From contig NZ_MVDN01000001.1 in assembly GCF_002006795.1 (NCBI RefSeq), positions 385,149 through 445,071 on the forward strand: a DNA stretch of 59,923 nucleotides. The letters are read 5' to 3'. Source of the DNA: Wohlfahrtiimonas populi. Lineage in GTDB: Bacteria; Pseudomonadota; Gammaproteobacteria; Cardiobacteriales; Wohlfahrtiimonadaceae. Made by a program: the position numbers and the translations under genes. Of this stretch, positions 1-8,199 are shown piece after piece. The first letter of the stretch is position 1, and every line of letters starts with the position of its first letter. The notes beneath the pieces were generated by a model. That model was not told where the DNA came from and searched no databases. It was given only the letters and a program-made list of their open reading frames with translations.

Positions 1-1
1 A

Positions 2-172
2 GTGGATTACTATGATGGGTTTGAAGCATTGGGCGAACAGATCAACATTCGCTGTTTTACCCATGATCCGAGTGTAAAATCATCCCTTAAATTTTTACGC
101 CAAACACCATGGGCAAGAGAAAAAGTTGAAAGCTTATATCTTTATATCCAACAACAAAAATCAGAAGAATAA
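2..172 (+). CDS. VF530-family (DUF2132) DNA-binding protein, 3' end only
   Basis: The frame is open from the window edge to the TAA at 170-172 and gives 56 residues, so the start lies outside the window. The text contains INIRCF, then [12 protein letters not shown] followed by TPWAREKVE, which I recognise as the conserved C-terminal half of the small VF530/DUF2132 family (about 70-90 residues in proteobacteria). Family members are described as double-stranded-DNA-binding proteins of unknown role. The conserved block is intact. The gene is convergent with the lipoprotein gene that follows, and the two share a hairpin. Family call from memory of the motif, fairly sure. Confidence 0.75.
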   Translation: MDYYDGFEALGEQINIRCFTHDPSVKSSLKFLRQTPWAREKVESLYLYIQQQKSEE

Positions 173-213
173 AAACTTAAATACATTTTGATTCAATTAA
201 TATATTCATAAAA

Positions 214-245
214 AAATATCTCGCCATTGGCGAGATATTTAAAAT
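214..245. terminator. Bidirectional intrinsic terminator
   Basis: Arms AAATATCTCGCC and GGCGAGATATTT flank a 3-nt loop (214-240), with A/T tracts on both sides. It sits between two convergent genes, so it can serve both. Confidence 0.75.
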
Positions 246-1054
246 TAATTCTTTGGTACAGCCCAATAATTGTTGGGGTTATTTTTAGATAAATATGCTT
301 TAAATTCTTCTGAGTTATAAGCATCAATGATTGCTTTTGCCCATTCAGAATCTTTGTTTTTATCTCTCACCACAACTTGTAAATACAGATCAGGCAATAA
401 TTCTTCGTGTGCCAATGCTTTACTTGGATCCATTTTGCCTAGCCAAACAATACTGCCTGGAATTACAGCAAAATCAGCTTCTTCCAATACGCGTGGAATC
501 AATGTTGAATCAATCTCTTTAATCTCTAAATTATAAGGATTGCTGATCACATCCAATTTAGAAGCTTTCATCAAATCCAAACCTTCCGTTAATTGAATCC
601 AACCAATCTTTTGCAATAAGCCATAAGCACGTGCAGCATTCGATGCGTCCATCGGGATCAATATAGTCATTCCTTCTTTAACATCATTTAATGATTCAAA
701 ACGCTTAGAAAACACAGCGGCTGGCACTGTTGGAATCTTTTGAATCGCAACCAAATCTGTGCCACGTTGCTCATTGAATACCTTCATGTAACCTGCATGC
801 TGTGCAACTACAACATCCACACCATCTTCTAGCATCGCAATATTGGAATCCAGCAATGCTCTGAACTCAATATTTTCAACCTTATAACCATTTTTCTCTA
901 GAATCGGTGTAATCGCTACATCAAATAATTCATTATAAGGCCCTGCAGAAACACCCATTTTGATGATCTTTTCTGATGCTTCATCCTTCCCGCAGCCCGC
1001 TAATATTGCCACTGAAACCATAATACACAAGATAACTTTCATTGCTTTTTTCAT
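245..1054 (-). CDS. metQ: MetQ/NlpA-family substrate-binding lipoprotein
   Basis: 269 residues. The N-terminus has a lipoprotein signal peptide with lipobox LAGC and the lipidated Cys at residue 21. The body follows the MetQ/NlpA pattern: KMGVSAGPYNELF near residue 32, a hinge region with VVVAQHAGYMKVFN, then TVPAAVFSKRF and IPMDASNAARAYGLL, ending in NNYWAVPKN. MetQ proteins deliver D/L-methionine or related ligands to the MetNI ABC importer. No metN or metI gene is adjacent, so this is an orphan binding protein in this window and the ligand is inferred only from the family. The Shine-Dalgarno is weak (GAGAA). No SAM- or methionine-type riboswitch was seen upstream. Confidence 0.8.
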   Translation of the reverse strand: MKKAMKVILCIMVSVAILAGCGKDEASEKIIKMGVSAGPYNELFDVAITPILEKNGYKVENIEFRALLDSNIAMLEDGVDVVVAQHAGYMKVFNEQRGTDLVAIQKIPTVPAAVFSKRFESLNDVKEGMTILIPMDASNAARAYGLLQKIGWIQLTEGLDLMKASKLDVISNPYNLEIKEIDSTLIPRVLEEADFAVIPGSIVWLGKMDPSKALAHEELLPDLYLQVVVRDKNKDSEWAKAIIDAYNSEEFKAYLSKNNPNNYWAVPKN

Positions 1055-1253
1055 AATTCATTCTCAATTCAATTAACATACTATAAATATATGTTTAATA
1101 TATTTTACTGATTAGTATTCACGATTGAGATATTTCTGTCAATAGATCAATATAAAAAGAAGGCTGGTCAATATCTTCATAACACGAGATAATTCTGTCA
1201 TATAAATATGATAAATTTCTATACAAATCCCCTATTTCACTATGTTGTGGCTT

Positions 1254-1269
1254 TGTGACACATATCAAA
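1254..1269. promoter_or_regulatory. CRP-like binding site upstream of gldA
   Basis: TGTGA-N6-TCAAA differs from the consensus TGTGA-N6-TCACA at one base. It lies about 82-97 bp before the gldA start, in the 296-bp gap that separates gldA from the divergent lipoprotein gene. The rest of that gap is AT-rich without other recognisable elements. Functional status is inferred. Confidence 0.4.
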
Positions 1270-1350
1270 CATTTTTACGTTTCCCATGGTTATACTGAGT
1301 CTATCAATAAGTTTTGGTTCTTTTGTTTTATTAATGATAAGGAGATACTG

Positions 1351-2457
1351 ATGTTAAAAGTAATGCAATCCCCAGGTAAATATATTCAAGGTCCAGATGC
1401 ACTTCAACACTTAGCAGAACATGTTAAACCCTTAGCCGATCACGCTTTTGTGATTGCAGATCATTTCGTATTTGGTTTAGTGGAAGAAACCATCACAAAG
1501 AGCTTCAAAAAAGAAGATGTTAAATTCAATGAAGCCATTTTCCAAGGTGAATGTTCACAAAATGAGATCAATCGCTTAGGTGAGCTCTTTAAAGAAAGTG
1601 GTGCAAAAATCGTTGTTGGTATTGGTGGTGGTAAAACGTTGGATGCTGCAAAGGCAGTAGCATTCTATGCTCATGTTCCTATTGTCATTGTCCCAACAAT
1701 TGCTTCGACAGATGCACCAACAAGTGCATTATCCGTAATCTATACTGATAATGGCGAGTTCGAAAGCTATCTCTTTTATCCTAAAAATCCTGATGTTGTA
1801 GTGATGGATACAACTGTTATTGCCAATGCGCCTGCTCGTTTACTTGTCGCGGGAATGGGCGATGCTTTAGCCACATATTTTGAAGCTCGTGCTTGTGCTG
1901 AAGCTAATAAAACAACCATGGCAGGCGGATACAGCACATTGGCTGCAAAATCATTGGCACTTCTGTGTTATGAAACACTATTGTCCGAAGGCTATAAAGC
2001 TAAATTAGCAGCAGAAGGAAAAGTCAGTACTAAAGCATTAGAAAATATCATCGAAGCCAATACATTATTGAGCGGATTAGGCTTTGAAAGCGCAGGTTTA
2101 GCAGCAGCACATGCAATTCATAATGGATTTACAGTCATTGAAGAGTGCCACGGCATGTATCATGGTGAAAAGGTTGCCTTTGGTACATTGGTGCAATTGG
2201 TATTAGAAAATGCACCATTGGATGAAATTGATGAAGTTTTAGATTTCTGTACTCAAGTAGGTTTGCCAGTCACAATCGCTCAACTCGGCTTTGAAGCAAC
2301 AGCACCACATTATCATGATAAGTTAAAAGCAGCTGCTGAACTCAGCTGTGCAAAAGGCGAAACAATTCATAACATGCCATTTGAAGTCACAGCACAAGAT
2401 GTTTATGCTGCAATTATTACTGCAGATAAAATGGGTCGAGATTGGTTAGATGAATAA
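1351..2457 (+). CDS. gldA: Glycerol dehydrogenase, NAD-dependent, zinc-type
   Basis: 368 residues, essentially the length of E. coli GldA (367). It oxidises glycerol to dihydroxyacetone with NAD+ in the cytoplasm. The iron-containing alcohol dehydrogenase superfamily fold is shown by the NAD-binding GIGGGKTLDAAKA at about residues 90-102. The metal ligands fall on Asp171, His254 and His271, the same numbers as in E. coli. The open frame runs upstream to 1255, but the ATG at 1351 has an AAGGAG Shine-Dalgarno at 1339-1344 and begins at the family's usual N-terminus, so I take 1351. The gene is monocistronic, with a terminator behind it. No dhaKLM genes are nearby. A CRP-like site upstream suggests catabolite control. 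Confidence 0.93.
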   Translation: MLKVMQSPGKYIQGPDALQHLAEHVKPLADHAFVIADHFVFGLVEETITKSFKKEDVKFNEAIFQGECSQNEINRLGELFKESGAKIVVGIGGGKTLDAAKAVAFYAHVPIVIVPTIASTDAPTSALSVIYTDNGEFESYLFYPKNPDVVVMDTTVIANAPARLLVAGMGDALATYFEARACAEANKTTMAGGYSTLAAKSLALLCYETLLSEGYKAKLAAEGKVSTKALENIIEANTLLSGLGFESAGLAAAHAIHNGFTVIEECHGMYHGEKVAFGTLVQLVLENAPLDEIDEVLDFCTQVGLPVTIAQLGFEATAPHYHDKLKAAAELSCAKGETIHNMPFEVTAQDVYAAIITADKMGRDWLDE

Positions 2458-2482
2458 GATTCATTAAATTTCTACTCACAGA

Positions 2483-2512
2483 AAATGCCCGATTAATTCG
2501 GGCATTTTTTTA
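2483..2512 (+). terminator. gldA intrinsic terminator
   Basis: Stem AAATGCCCG / CGGGCATTT with a 7-nt loop (2483-2507), followed by a T run, 25 bp after the gldA stop. Confidence 0.85.
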
Positions 2513-2624
2513 TATTTTAAAATAATTACCGATAAAATTATCAAATTACATTATGTATAAAATTAGAACAATATTACATTTTCACTACAAATGTAGTTCA
2601 TCTTTTGATATCTTTGCGAAGCAT

Positions 2625-2651
2625 TTTGATGGGCAAACCTGCCAAATCAAA
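2625..2651. other. Interrupted inverted repeat upstream of the AbgT gene
   Basis: TTTGAT-G-GGCA-AACC-TGCC-AA-ATCAAA forms two nested arm pairs 65-91 bp before the abgT start, in a 258-bp intergenic gap. It could be an operator or an mRNA hairpin. No T run follows, so it is not a terminator. Confidence 0.35.
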
Positions 2652-2715
2652 TAATATCAAGAAGTTATTACAATAATAATTATGTAGTAGCTCAACAAAT
2701 AAAGGAAACATTGTT

Positions 2716-4290
2716 ATGGAAATGAAAGCCAAGAAGAATAAACTTCTGGATACATTGGAATGGCTAGGTAATGCCCTGCCTCATCCTGTAATACTTTTTG
2801 CAATCTTAATTGCAGCCATTTTAGTTTCATCTGCATTGGGTGCATATTTTGGTTTAAGCGTTGCTGATCCAAGACCAGAAGGCGCACCTGGTCGAGTGCC
2901 TGGTGGCATTATCTATGCTAAAAGCTTATTAAATGCAGAAGGTATTCGTAAAATTTTATCCAATGTTGTCACCAACTTCACAGGCTTTGCGCCATTAGGC
3001 ACAGTATTGGTTGCAATGTTAGGTGTTGGTATTGCAGATAAAGCTGGCTTATTCTCTTCTGCAATGCGTTTAATCGTTTTAAAGGCACCCACACAATTAA
3101 CGACACCAGCGATTGTATTTGCAGGTGTTATGTCCAATACAGCGGGTGAATTAGGCTATGTTGTATTAATTCCTTTAGCTGCTGTAATCTTCCATTCATT
3201 AGGCAGAAACCCATTGGCAGGCTTAGCAGCTGCATTCGCAGGTGTTTCAGGTGGTTATTCAGCAAACTTATTATTAGGCACTGTTGATCCTTTATTATCA
3301 GGCATCACACAGGAAGCTGCACGCATTGTTGATCCAACTTACATCGTAGGTGCGGAAGCAAACTGGTACTTCATGGCATTCAGTACATTCATCGTCACAG
3401 GTTTAGGCTGGTTTGTAACAGCAAAAATTGTAGAGCCACAGTTGGGACCATACAATCAATCCGACATGAGTGAAGAAGAAAGCACAATGGTTTCCTCTGC
3501 TGAAGTCACTTCTTTAGAGAAAAAGGGCTTAGTTTGGGCTGGTTTATCTTTCCTAGTTTTATCGGCAATTGTTGCGGTAACAATCATTCCTGCAGATGGT
3601 ATTTTACGTAATCAAACAACAGGTTTAGTAGCGAACTCACCATTCTTTAAATCAATTGTGATCTTCATTTTCTTCTTCTTCGCAATTCCTGGTGCTGTTT
3701 ATGGTTTTGTGACGAAAAATTTCACAAGCAGTAAAGATATCGTGAATGCTATGAGTGGCTCAATGAGCTCATTAGGCTTGTATCTTGTCATCGTATTCTT
3801 TGCAGCACAGTTCATTGCATTCTTTAACTGGACAAACTTAGGCCAAATCATTGTTGTTCATGGCTCTAACTTCTTAACAAGCATCAAAATCAATAGTATG
3901 TTGTTATTCATTGGCTTCATTTTGATCTGTGCATTCATCAACTTAATGATGAGTTCAGCTTCAGCACAATGGGCTGTAACAGCACCAATCTTTGTCCCAA
4001 TGTTGATGTTAGCTGGTTATGCGCCTGAAACAATTCAAGCAGCTTATAGAATTGGTGATTCAGCAACAAATATCATCACACCAATGATGAGCTACTTTGG
4101 CTTAATCGTTGCAATGGCAATTAAATATAAGAAAGATGCGGGTATCGGTACAATTCTTGCAATGATGGTGCCATATTCTGTGATCTTCTTAGTGGCTTGG
4201 ACAATCATCTTCTGTATTTGGGTATTTGTATTAGGTATTCCTGTTGGCCCTGGTTCTGAAACTTATTTCTCACCTGCAACTGGGCAATAA
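2716..4290 (+). CDS. abgT: AbgT-family transporter (p-aminobenzoyl-glutamate / sulfonamide-efflux type)
   Basis: 524 residues with about 11-13 predicted hydrophobic segments. The family signature is visible as NFTGFAPLGTVLVAMLGVG near residues 86-104, and a second conserved region MSSASAQWAVTAPIFVPM appears near residue 415. AbgT members import p-aminobenzoyl-glutamate (E. coli AbgT) or, in MtrF/YdaH-type proteins, act as proton-driven antimetabolite exporters linked to sulfonamide tolerance. No abgA/abgB hydrolase genes are adjacent, so salvage coupling is not supported here and an efflux role is as likely. AAAGGA precedes the ATG. The gene has its own terminator, which suggests a single-gene unit. 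Confidence 0.85.
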   Translation: MEMKAKKNKLLDTLEWLGNALPHPVILFAILIAAILVSSALGAYFGLSVADPRPEGAPGRVPGGIIYAKSLLNAEGIRKILSNVVTNFTGFAPLGTVLVAMLGVGIADKAGLFSSAMRLIVLKAPTQLTTPAIVFAGVMSNTAGELGYVVLIPLAAVIFHSLGRNPLAGLAAAFAGVSGGYSANLLLGTVDPLLSGITQEAARIVDPTYIVGAEANWYFMAFSTFIVTGLGWFVTAKIVEPQLGPYNQSDMSEEESTMVSSAEVTSLEKKGLVWAGLSFLVLSAIVAVTIIPADGILRNQTTGLVANSPFFKSIVIFIFFFFAIPGAVYGFVTKNFTSSKDIVNAMSGSMSSLGLYLVIVFFAAQFIAFFNWTNLGQIIVVHGSNFLTSIKINSMLLFIGFILICAFINLMMSSASAQWAVTAPIFVPMLMLAGYAPETIQAAYRIGDSATNIITPMMSYFGLIVAMAIKYKKDAGIGTILAMMVPYSVIFLVAWTIIFCIWVFVLGIPVGPGSETYFSPATGQ

Positions 4291-4328
4291 TCTACATTTA
4301 AACCAAGTTAATCAAAATTAATTGAAGC

Positions 4329-4360
4329 GTGCTTTGTTACTCAACAAAGCACACTTTTTT
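4329..4360 (+). terminator. abgT intrinsic terminator
   Basis: Stem GTGCTTTGTT / AACAAAGCAC with a 4-nt loop (4329-4352) followed by a T run. It ends just before the 3' end of the convergent Dabb gene. Confidence 0.85.
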
Positions 4361-4361
4361 A

Positions 4362-4682
4362 TTAGATTAAATTTGTATCATAATCAAATGCCATGAATGA
4401 ATCCGTACCTTCTTGATCCAAGAGTGATCGTAATTCCGTGCCAACTTTCACATGCTCAGGGTGAATCAAATATTCATCACGTTCTTTGGCATCATTGAAT
4501 TCCATATAAAATGCATAATCAAAGCCTTTGTGGCGAGCCATTGAGCCATTATATTTACCATAATCAAATGACTTCATTGTTGGTAATACTGATTCTAATG
4601 CACCAATCTTTTTAAAAATTGCTTCGATTTCTTGCGTTGTCACTTCTTTAGCAAAACGCACTAATACAATGTGCTTAATCAT
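4362..4682 (-). CDS. Dabb-family (stress-responsive A/B barrel) protein
   Basis: 106 residues beginning MIKHIVLVRF, the typical start of ferredoxin-like dimeric alpha/beta-barrel (Dabb) proteins. These are small cytoplasmic dimers, mostly without assigned substrates. Further family-like text is ALESVLPTMKSFDYG, FDYAFYMEFNDAKERDEYLIHPEHV. The frame stays open to 4763, but that extension would read through the terminator of the upstream SMR operon (4751-4783). The ATG at 4682 matches the family start and has an AGAGGA-like site upstream. No catalytic residue can be named. Confidence 0.75.
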   Translation of the reverse strand: MIKHIVLVRFAKEVTTQEIEAIFKKIGALESVLPTMKSFDYGKYNGSMARHKGFDYAFYMEFNDAKERDEYLIHPEHVKVGTELRSLLDQEGTDSFMAFDYDTNLI

Positions 4683-4750
4683 CTCTTCATATCCTCTATT
4701 GATAACGATTATTTGAATAAAAATCCATTCATCTAATATATTGCATCCAT

Positions 4751-4783
4751 AACAAAAAACCACTCATAATTTTGAGTGGTTTT
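4751..4783 (-). terminator. Terminator of the SMR operon
   Basis: Stem AAACCACTCA / TGAGTGGTTT (4757-4782). Read on the minus strand it is followed by a T run. It lies 31 bp after the stop of the second SMR gene. Confidence 0.75.
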
Positions 4784-4813
4784 CTTTTTAATCTATAACA
4801 TTATGAATGATGA

Positions 4814-5242
4814 TTAAACATCACTTTTTCCAGCTAGTACATGTGATTTTGACACATTCACAGTATGTTCTTGCTGAATGGCATTTTGTGCACTTGTATC
4901 ATCTTCTGTATATAAGAGTTTCAAACCACATACACCTGCAATGATCAAAGCTAAACTGATTAAGCGTTTAATGTCTTTTGATTCATTGAAAAACATAATG
5001 TTGATAGCAACAGCTGCTGCTGTACCAACACCCGTTAATACAGTGTAAGCAATACTCACAGGTAAATATTGAAATGAAAAATACAATGCAACAAATGATG
5101 CAGCTAAGCCGCCAAAATATAGAATAGTATTTACGATCGTTTTGCCTCGGCTATATAAGCTCAAGCCAAATATCCCAACCATTTCAGCTGCGATGGCTAA
5201 GGCAACTAAGCCCCAGCCGATCATACTTTGATAGTTATCCAT
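4814..5242 (-). CDS. SMR-family exporter subunit, YkkD-like (second of pair)
   Basis: 142 residues with four hydrophobic helices. The membrane-embedded Glu essential in SMR proteins is at about residue 20 (in AIAAEMVG), and the family motif YTVLTGVGTA follows in helix 3. The overall pattern resembles Bacillus YkkD. Two-gene SMR pairs form hetero-dimers; YkkCD/GdnCD pairs export guanidinium or small cationic drugs. The start at 5242 is preferred over 5257 because GAGGAGGAAA lies directly upstream; it then overlaps the partner gene's stop by 8 nt, implying coupled translation. An unusual 30-residue polar C-terminal tail (from about residue 112) has no counterpart in the roughly 105-residue family members I know. 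Confidence 0.8.
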   Translation of the reverse strand: MDNYQSMIGWGLVALAIAAEMVGIFGLSLYSRGKTIVNTILYFGGLAASFVALYFSFQYLPVSIAYTVLTGVGTAAAVAINIMFFNESKDIKRLISLALIIAGVCGLKLLYTEDDTSAQNAIQQEHTVNVSKSHVLAGKSDV

Positions 5243-5579
5243 GGCTTTCCTCCTCATCTGAAGATGGATCAGATAAGTTCAAACCAACGACGCCAATCAA
5301 AATCAAAGCCATACAAGCCATCATCCCAACAGAAATGCTAGTACCTAATAAGAATGTATCCATTAAAATAGTACCAACAGTACCTGTTGCAGCAAAAACA
5401 GCATAAACAGTACCTGCGGCCAAATATTGACAAGCTTTAGCTAAAAAATTGAGATCTAATACGATAAATCCAATGACAATTGCCCATTCTAATGCGCTTT
5501 CTGCACGATTAAAGCCATATAACCATATGAGCTCAAAAATGCTAGTGAGCCCAACGTATATCCAAGCTTTATTAAACAT
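5235..5579 (-). CDS. SMR-family exporter subunit, YkkC-like (first of pair)
   Basis: 114 residues and four transmembrane helices. The key Glu is at residue 16 (SIFELIW), then AAGTVYAVFAATGTVGT in helix 3, close to Bacillus YkkC. It is the promoter-proximal gene of the two-gene SMR operon and ends inside the start of its partner. The Shine-Dalgarno AGAGGA is the end of an inverted repeat in the leader (see the separate entry). No guanidine riboswitch signature (ACGR loops or the long ykkC consensus) is present upstream, so the substrate cannot be inferred from regulation. Confidence 0.82.
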   Translation of the reverse strand: MFNKAWIYVGLTSIFELIWLYGFNRAESALEWAIVIGFIVLDLNFLAKACQYLAAGTVYAVFAATGTVGTILMDTFLLGTSISVGMMACMALILIGVVGLNLSDPSSDEEESHG

Positions 5580-5584
5580 GATTT

Positions 5585-5640
5585 CCTCTATCTTTCTAAA
5601 ATTTAAATAATATTGTTTTAAGTGAAATGAAAGATAGAAA
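5585..5640 (-). promoter_or_regulatory. Hairpin masking the SMR-operon ribosome-binding site
   Basis: On the minus strand CTATCTTTC (5629-5637) is perfectly complementary to GAAAGATAG (5588-5596). Three more pairs (one A-T, two G-T) extend the stem over the AGAGG of the Shine-Dalgarno at 5584-5589. The loop is about 32 nt. This could hold the start site closed. A 22-codon ORF (5643-5711) ends just before the 5' arm but lacks a clear Shine-Dalgarno. Confidence 0.5.
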
Positions 5641-5792
5641 CGCTAATAGAGTAGCAATAAGAATTGTGAAGTTAAGAAGTGTGTGGTGTTATCTTTGTGT
5701 ATAACAAGCATAAAATAATTGGTAGTGGAACACTCAAATATGTTAACCGCCCAACCTTCATTGGTCAATGGCAATATTTCAACTTGTTATTT

Positions 5793-5817
5793 TAAAAGAT
5801 AACTAATTGTTATCTTC
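5793..5817 (-). terminator. rhtA terminator
   Basis: On the minus strand AAGATAAC-AATTA-GTTATCTT begins at the rhtA stop codon and is followed by a short T run. The remaining intergenic DNA (about 5641-5792) is AT-rich and holds the SMR operon leader and promoter. Confidence 0.55.
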
Positions 5818-6673
5818 CACGAGCTGTTAATGTTGCACCAATAGAAGCGATGATAATGGCTGCCAATCCACTCCATTGTATCGTAAACAAATGCTCACCC
5901 AAGAACACAATCCCAAAGAGCGCACCCACAGCTGGTTCTGCACTGCTTAGCATTCCATAAGTTTTAGAAGGAATGTGCGTCATAGCAATTAATTCCAACG
6001 CAAATGGAATGGCTGAAGATAATAAAGCCACAATCAAACCATACATTAAGATTGTTGGCGTGAATAAATTAGCGCCTTCTGTAATGATGCCAATCGGAGC
6101 GAATAGAATAGCACCCACAATCATCCCCGCAGAAACGATTGGTAAACCGTAATCTTTACCAACTTTACGGCCAAAAATAATATAAATCGCCCACCAAAAG
6201 CCTGCAACTAATGCAAACAATACACCTTTAAAATTCACATTATTCACTTCATCACCAATGGGCAATAGAAGTATCAAACCTAAGATCACCAATGCAATCC
6301 AGATAAAATCTATCGGGCGGCGAGAATAAAATAGCGCAACCGCCAAGGGTCCTGTGAATTCAATGCCCACAGCAATGCCAATTGGAATTTCTTTTAAAGC
6401 TTTATAAAAGAAAAAGTTCATAGCGCCTAACGCTAAGCCATAAACTAAAAAATTTCTAATATTGCCTTTTTTAAAGTCAATGCGCCATGGACGAAAAACC
6501 ACCAATAAAATAATCGCAGCAAAACCTAAACGCATGGATGTTGCGCCTTCTGCCCCAACCAATTCAAATAGCTTTTTCGCAAATACAGCACCTGATTGAA
6601 CTGTCAAAACTGCCAATAAAAATACGGCAACAGCCCAAGGTGCAAAAGAGTCTTTATTTTCCATACACAGCAA
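5810..6673 (-). CDS. rhtA: Threonine/homoserine exporter, EamA/DMT family
   Basis: 287 residues, near the 295 of E. coli RhtA, with about ten hydrophobic helices forming two EamA repeats. Typical text is VQSGAVFAKKLF and GATSMRLGFAAIILL near the N-terminus, FFFYKALKEIPIGIAVGIEFTGPLAVAL in the middle and SSAIPFALELIAMTHIPSKTYGMLSSAEPAVGAL in the second repeat. It is an inner-membrane exporter of threonine, homoserine and some amino-acid analogues. The start is uncertain: MLCMENKD has ATGs at residues 1 and 4 and no strong Shine-Dalgarno. Confidence 0.88.
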   Translation of the reverse strand: MLCMENKDSFAPWAVAVFLLAVLTVQSGAVFAKKLFELVGAEGATSMRLGFAAIILLVVFRPWRIDFKKGNIRNFLVYGLALGAMNFFFYKALKEIPIGIAVGIEFTGPLAVALFYSRRPIDFIWIALVILGLILLLPIGDEVNNVNFKGVLFALVAGFWWAIYIIFGRKVGKDYGLPIVSAGMIVGAILFAPIGIITEGANLFTPTILMYGLIVALLSSAIPFALELIAMTHIPSKTYGMLSSAEPAVGALFGIVFLGEHLFTIQWSGLAAIIIASIGATLTARGR

Positions 6674-6702
6674 CTTTAAAATGAATCCGACCGTACAAAT
6701 TA

Positions 6703-8070
6703 CTATTTAACTTTTGGAATAGCAACCTCTAATCGACCTAAAAATTGTCGGCCTTGATTGAACCAACGGATAGGCTGTGGCAGAAGTGGAGAACCTTCTT
6801 CTAACCCTTCATCAAAATCAATATAAAGGATTGAATTTTCTGTATCTAATTCCACTTGATCATCAGCATTTAAAGCTTCCCCCTTTAACACTTTAATCTT
6901 TGCTCTTAATAAAAGTTCATACGCTTTTTGATATTTAGCTTGCATTAAATATTCATAAGGCGATGCCAAATAAATATTAAAAGGCAATCCTTCAATGTTA
7001 GGCATCGCTTGCTGAAAAATTTTAGGATCAAGATTTTCCTGTGCTAATGATGCTTCGTAATTTTTATAATATTGATACAAAAACTCAGCGACCTTTTTTT
7101 CATCCTCTAAATCAATCTTTTCATCTTTCACTACATCTAATAACTTGGCTTTGTAGTCTTGATAAAGATATAGATTATTTTGCATCATCGCTTTGGCTTG
7201 CCATTTCAATGCGGCTCTAATTTTATGATCAAATCGATTAACATCTTCTCTATATAATTGTGTTAAAAACGGATCGTTAGGGTTCAATAATTTTTCATTC
7301 AATAGTGCATTGATGGTTTGATTCAATGCTTGCTGAATATTCAATTGTAATAATGGAAAAGTTAACGTGCCATTATGTGGAAGGCTTGCTAAAAAGCTAA
7401 TGCGCTCTAAACGTTCAATACCTTTATCTCTATTGCCTGAAGATAAATCAAGTACAGCATTTGCTGCATCTAAATCAATCAAGCTGATCAAACTTGTAAT
7501 GTCTGGATATGCAGCATCCGCAAAGCTATAAGGATGAAAATATCCTGTAGATTGATTAACCAACAAAGGGAAACTTTCATAACGTTTTTGCAATATTTCA
7601 TTTTCAACATTCAATGCCCAAATTTGTTCAGCATCTGCAATTGTGACTCTAATACAATTTTTATCATCGTATCGATTACAAACATTGATTCTTTTTCGGC
7701 CATTCTGCTCTGAAAAAAGATGATTGAATCTTAACAAAGCTTCATCATCCACAAGATAATCGTTCACGTATCGAATATTTTGTTTCAAATCCCAGTTTTC
7801 AAGTTGCTTCGATTTCATTTCCTGACCTAACAGATAATTACTCTCCGCAATTTTGCGCCCAACTTCATAATAATCATCATTTGGGTAACTCAATCCCACA
7901 CCCCAAATGTACAAATTTTGCTCAAGACTACGTTTAGGTAATGGCTGAATATCATAGAATTCCTCGATCTCTCGCTGTAAATCAGAAGTTTGATTTGCAT
8001 TCGTTTCTGCAAATGTAGATGCATTAAATGTTAGAAAAATGAGCATCATAAGAAATTGCTGTTTCATCAT
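6703..8070 (-). CDS. Unknown exported protein, 455 residues
   Basis: I do not recognise this protein. A cleavable signal peptide is likely (MMKQQF, then a hydrophobic stretch to about residue 22, NASTFAE cleavage region). The mature part is hydrophilic, mostly helical in composition, with repeated Leu/Tyr/Gln-rich segments and only two Cys (in NVCNRYDDKNC near residue 131-137), which may form a disulfide. It is divergent from the siderophore importer; both starts lie within 165 bp around a Fur-like site, so iron-dependent co-control is possible but unproven. AAGG precedes the ATG. Confidence 0.6.
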   Translation of the reverse strand: MMKQQFLMMLIFLTFNASTFAETNANQTSDLQREIEEFYDIQPLPKRSLEQNLYIWGVGLSYPNDDYYEVGRKIAESNYLLGQEMKSKQLENWDLKQNIRYVNDYLVDDEALLRFNHLFSEQNGRKRINVCNRYDDKNCIRVTIADAEQIWALNVENEILQKRYESFPLLVNQSTGYFHPYSFADAAYPDITSLISLIDLDAANAVLDLSSGNRDKGIERLERISFLASLPHNGTLTFPLLQLNIQQALNQTINALLNEKLLNPNDPFLTQLYREDVNRFDHKIRAALKWQAKAMMQNNLYLYQDYKAKLLDVVKDEKIDLEDEKKVAEFLYQYYKNYEASLAQENLDPKIFQQAMPNIEGLPFNIYLASPYEYLMQAKYQKAYELLLRAKIKVLKGEALNADDQVELDTENSILYIDFDEGLEEGSPLLPQPIRWFNQGRQFLGRLEVAIPKVK

Positions 8071-8180
8071 GGTTGGCCTTTTTATTATTCATTGTTATAC
8101 AGCTTCGTCTTTTATATTTTACAACAGCATCATTTCAATTATTACCCCGCATCTATGAAAAAGTTAAATATCATGTAAAA

Positions 8181-8199
8181 TACAATCATTATCATTCGT
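8181..8199. promoter_or_regulatory. Fur-box-like site before the siderophore importer
   Basis: Compared with the 19-bp Fur consensus, 13 positions match by hand; the core reads AATGATAATGATT on the minus strand. It sits 36-54 bp before the first permease start and 111-129 bp from the divergent unknown gene. A TAAAAT hexamer at 8176-8181 may be the -10 element it would cover. Confidence 0.6.

Noticed and set aside
5580-5809. Guanidine (ykkC) riboswitch before the SMR pair
   Set aside because: The conserved ACGR loops and long ykkC consensus are absent; only an inverted repeat over the ribosome-binding site is present.
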